Assembly: GCA_928722015.1 (NCBI GenBank) | Contig: CAKMWI010000011.1 | Coordinates: 1 to 64,000, forward strand | Direction of reading: 5' to 3' | From: Candidatus Gastranaerophilales bacterium | Lineage (GTDB): Bacteria; Cyanobacteriota; Vampirovibrionia; Gastranaerophilales; Gastranaerophilaceae | Length of the DNA stretch: 64,000 nt | Part shown: piece after piece, positions 62,761 through 64,000 of the stretch | Numbering within the stretch: position 1 is the stretch's first letter | How the letters are laid out: the number at the start of each line of letters is the position of its first letter | Translations under genes and position numbers: made by a program | Notes under the pieces: model-generated | Databases searched by the model: none | What the model was told of the DNA's origin: nothing | The model's input: only the letters and a program-made list of their open reading frames with translations

Positions 62761-64000
62761 ATGTTAGAATCAGCATTTGAAGATGATAAACTCGAAAGAA
62801 AAACAATTGCAGAAAATTTTAAGAGTATATTATTGAATACAGATTTAAATGTTATTAGTGTTTCTGCACCTTGGGGTGGCGGTAAAACATATTTCATTCA
62901 AAACCTTATTAAACTTATGAAAAATGATTCGATAAATATTTTGTACAATGCTTGGGAATCTGATTTTTATGAATCTCCATTAATACCACTATTTGTAGAG
63001 CTATTTAATGAATTAGAAAAAGTAGATATCAAAACAGAACTCGAAAAAGACATAAAATGGAGTAAAGAATTCGCTAAAAATATTTGTAAAAAGTCTTCAT
63101 TCCAAGTCGGTGTTAATTTAGGTGCTGTAAATTGTGCTGCAAATTTTGATCCAGATAAAAAAATGATTGATTCTGAATACATAGAATTAAAAGAAAAAAT
63201 GCAAGAATTCAAAAGTAAATTAACAAGTATTCAAACAAAACTCAATAAAAAAATTATTATATTTGTTGATGAATTAGACCGTTGTCATCCCATGTATACG
63301 ATTAAAACGCTTGAAATAATTAAACATTTCTTTGGTATTCCTAATATTATTTTTGTTTTATCTGTTGATAAGAAGCAAATAGAAAATTCTGTAAGACAAA
63401 TTTTTGGAGTCAACATAGGTAAAGAAAATGGCTATTTACGAAAATTTATTGATGTAGATTTTCAATTACCTATCCCTTCTATGGAACAGCTTGCGTATTA
63501 TAATTTAACTCAACTATGGAATAAAATTAATAAGTTTATAGAGGATGGACGCTATTATAATTATAAAATCCAAAAACATGTTGATTCTTTTGGATTTGAA
63601 AGAGATTTAGATGTAAATAGAGAACAAAGATATCTAAGTTCTCTAATTGCAGAAATATTAAACGTTTTAAAATTTTCAGCAAGAGATCTTGAAAAATTTT
63701 TTGTAAGGTTAAATTTAACCTTAGATATGTTATTAGAAAAAGATATTTTATTTATTGAGCCTGTAATATTATTTAATTTGTTGGCATTGAAAGATATTGA
63801 AGAAATAAATAATTATACAAAATTACACTCTTCTACTCTTATAGATAAACTTAATCAAATTTTACCCACTTGGAGAGGAATATTTTTTAAGTCTTATAAA
63901 ACTGAAATTGAAAATTATCACAAACAAATTCCAGTTAGCAATAATACAATAAGAGATAATGCTATAAGAATTAATAATTTATTAAAAAAACTTGTATCCA
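62761..64000 (+). CDS. KAP family P-loop NTPase (cut by window end)
   Basis: 413 residues are visible and the frame is open to the last base. Walker A is 'SAPWGGGKTYFI' (38-43 core) and Walker B with the KAP extension is 'IIIFVDELDRC' (165-175). 'ILYNAWESDFYESPLIPLF' is the typical segment between them, and 'FLRKFIDVDFQLP'-like text (YLRKFIDVDFQLPIP) follows. KAP NTPases act in phage exclusion (PifA of plasmid F) and other membrane-linked processes. There are no membrane helices between the Walker motifs here, unlike many KAP proteins. GGAG lies upstream of the ATG. It extends the defence island past the window. Confidence 0.88.
   Translation, partial: MLESAFEDDKLERKTIAENFKSILLNTDLNVISVSAPWGGGKTYFIQNLIKLMKNDSINILYNAWESDFYESPLIPLFVELFNELEKVDIKTELEKDIKWSKEFAKNICKKSSFQVGVNLGAVNCAANFDPDKKMIDSEYIELKEKMQEFKSKLTSIQTKLNKKIIIFVDELDRCHPMYTIKTLEIIKHFFGIPNIIFVLSVDKKQIENSVRQIFGVNIGKENGYLRKFIDVDFQLPIPSMEQLAYYNLTQLWNKINKFIEDGRYYNYKIQKHVDSFGFERDLDVNREQRYLSSLIAEILNVLKFSARDLEKFFVRLNLTLDMLLEKDILFIEPVILFNLLALKDIEEINNYTKLHSSTLIDKLNQILPTWRGIFFKSYKTEIENYHKQIPVSNNTIRDNAIRINNLLKKLVS

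Overview
The window is about 64 kb of very AT-rich DNA that reads cleanly in the standard bacterial code. Gene content suggests an uncultured gut bacterium of the Gastranaerophilales (Melainabacteria/Vampirovibrionia). The clues are an AsmA-type protein, OmpH/Skp and an autotransporter (a Gram-negative envelope), together with several small proteins carrying an N-terminal 'xSFG/NFG' signature and lineage-type membrane proteins of no known family. This placement is an inference from protein style; no rRNA gene is present to prove it.

Layout. (1) 0-20 kb is core-like chromosome: a frameshifted AsmA-like gene, rubrerythrin, EF-G, a GH77 glucanotransferase, an acyl-CoA synthetase, tRNA-Pro(CGG), a large uncharacterised protein joining a GHKL-type ATPase-like domain to a HExxH metallopeptidase motif, a DHA2 drug exporter, a secreted barrel-like protein, three related membrane proteins, PnuC, tRNA-Ala(GGC) and an L,D-transpeptidase. 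(2) 20-23.4 kb holds a 1052-residue reverse transcriptase fused to a nitrilase domain, the architecture of the DRT class 1 (UG1) anti-phage systems. (3) 23.6-31.7 kb is metabolic and regulatory: a GNAT enzyme, two alpha/beta hydrolases divergent from a LysR regulator with a visible T-N11-A operator, a ROK-type repressor, a nucleotidyltransferase, two maltose-type O-acetyltransferases and a HAD phosphatase. (4) 31.7-45.4 kb is a patchwork of accessory genes and mobile-element debris: an ADP-ribosyltransferase-like protein, a MarR regulator with a nitroreductase broken at an A9 tract, a TPR protein with an internal 306-bp duplication, a 1810-residue autotransporter with an OmpH/Skp chaperone gene beside it, and a dead Mu-type transposase. 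Copies of a roughly 22-bp repeat, like MuA-binding end sites, lie at 31.8, 37.3 and 45.2-45.4 kb. (5) 45.6-64 kb is a defence and phage-remnant island: a decayed retron-type reverse transcriptase, an unassigned 1232-residue protein with a C-terminal PD-(D/E)xK signature, a RhuM relic, a ParB-methyltransferase plus DUF5681 cassette, a short FtsZ-like GTPase, a type I restriction-modification operon (hsdM-hsdS-DUF6338-small ORF-DUF3800-hsdR), and a KAP P-loop NTPase cut by the window edge.

Most notable: the RT-nitrilase fusion, the giant nuclease-like protein directly upstream of a dead RT, the GHKL-HExxH fusion, the FtsZ-like protein inside a defence island, and the set of Mu-like end repeats that may bracket the autotransporter. 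Several genes are broken by single-base indels (AsmA, nitroreductase). These could be real decay, phase variation or assembly error, and the sequence alone cannot tell which.
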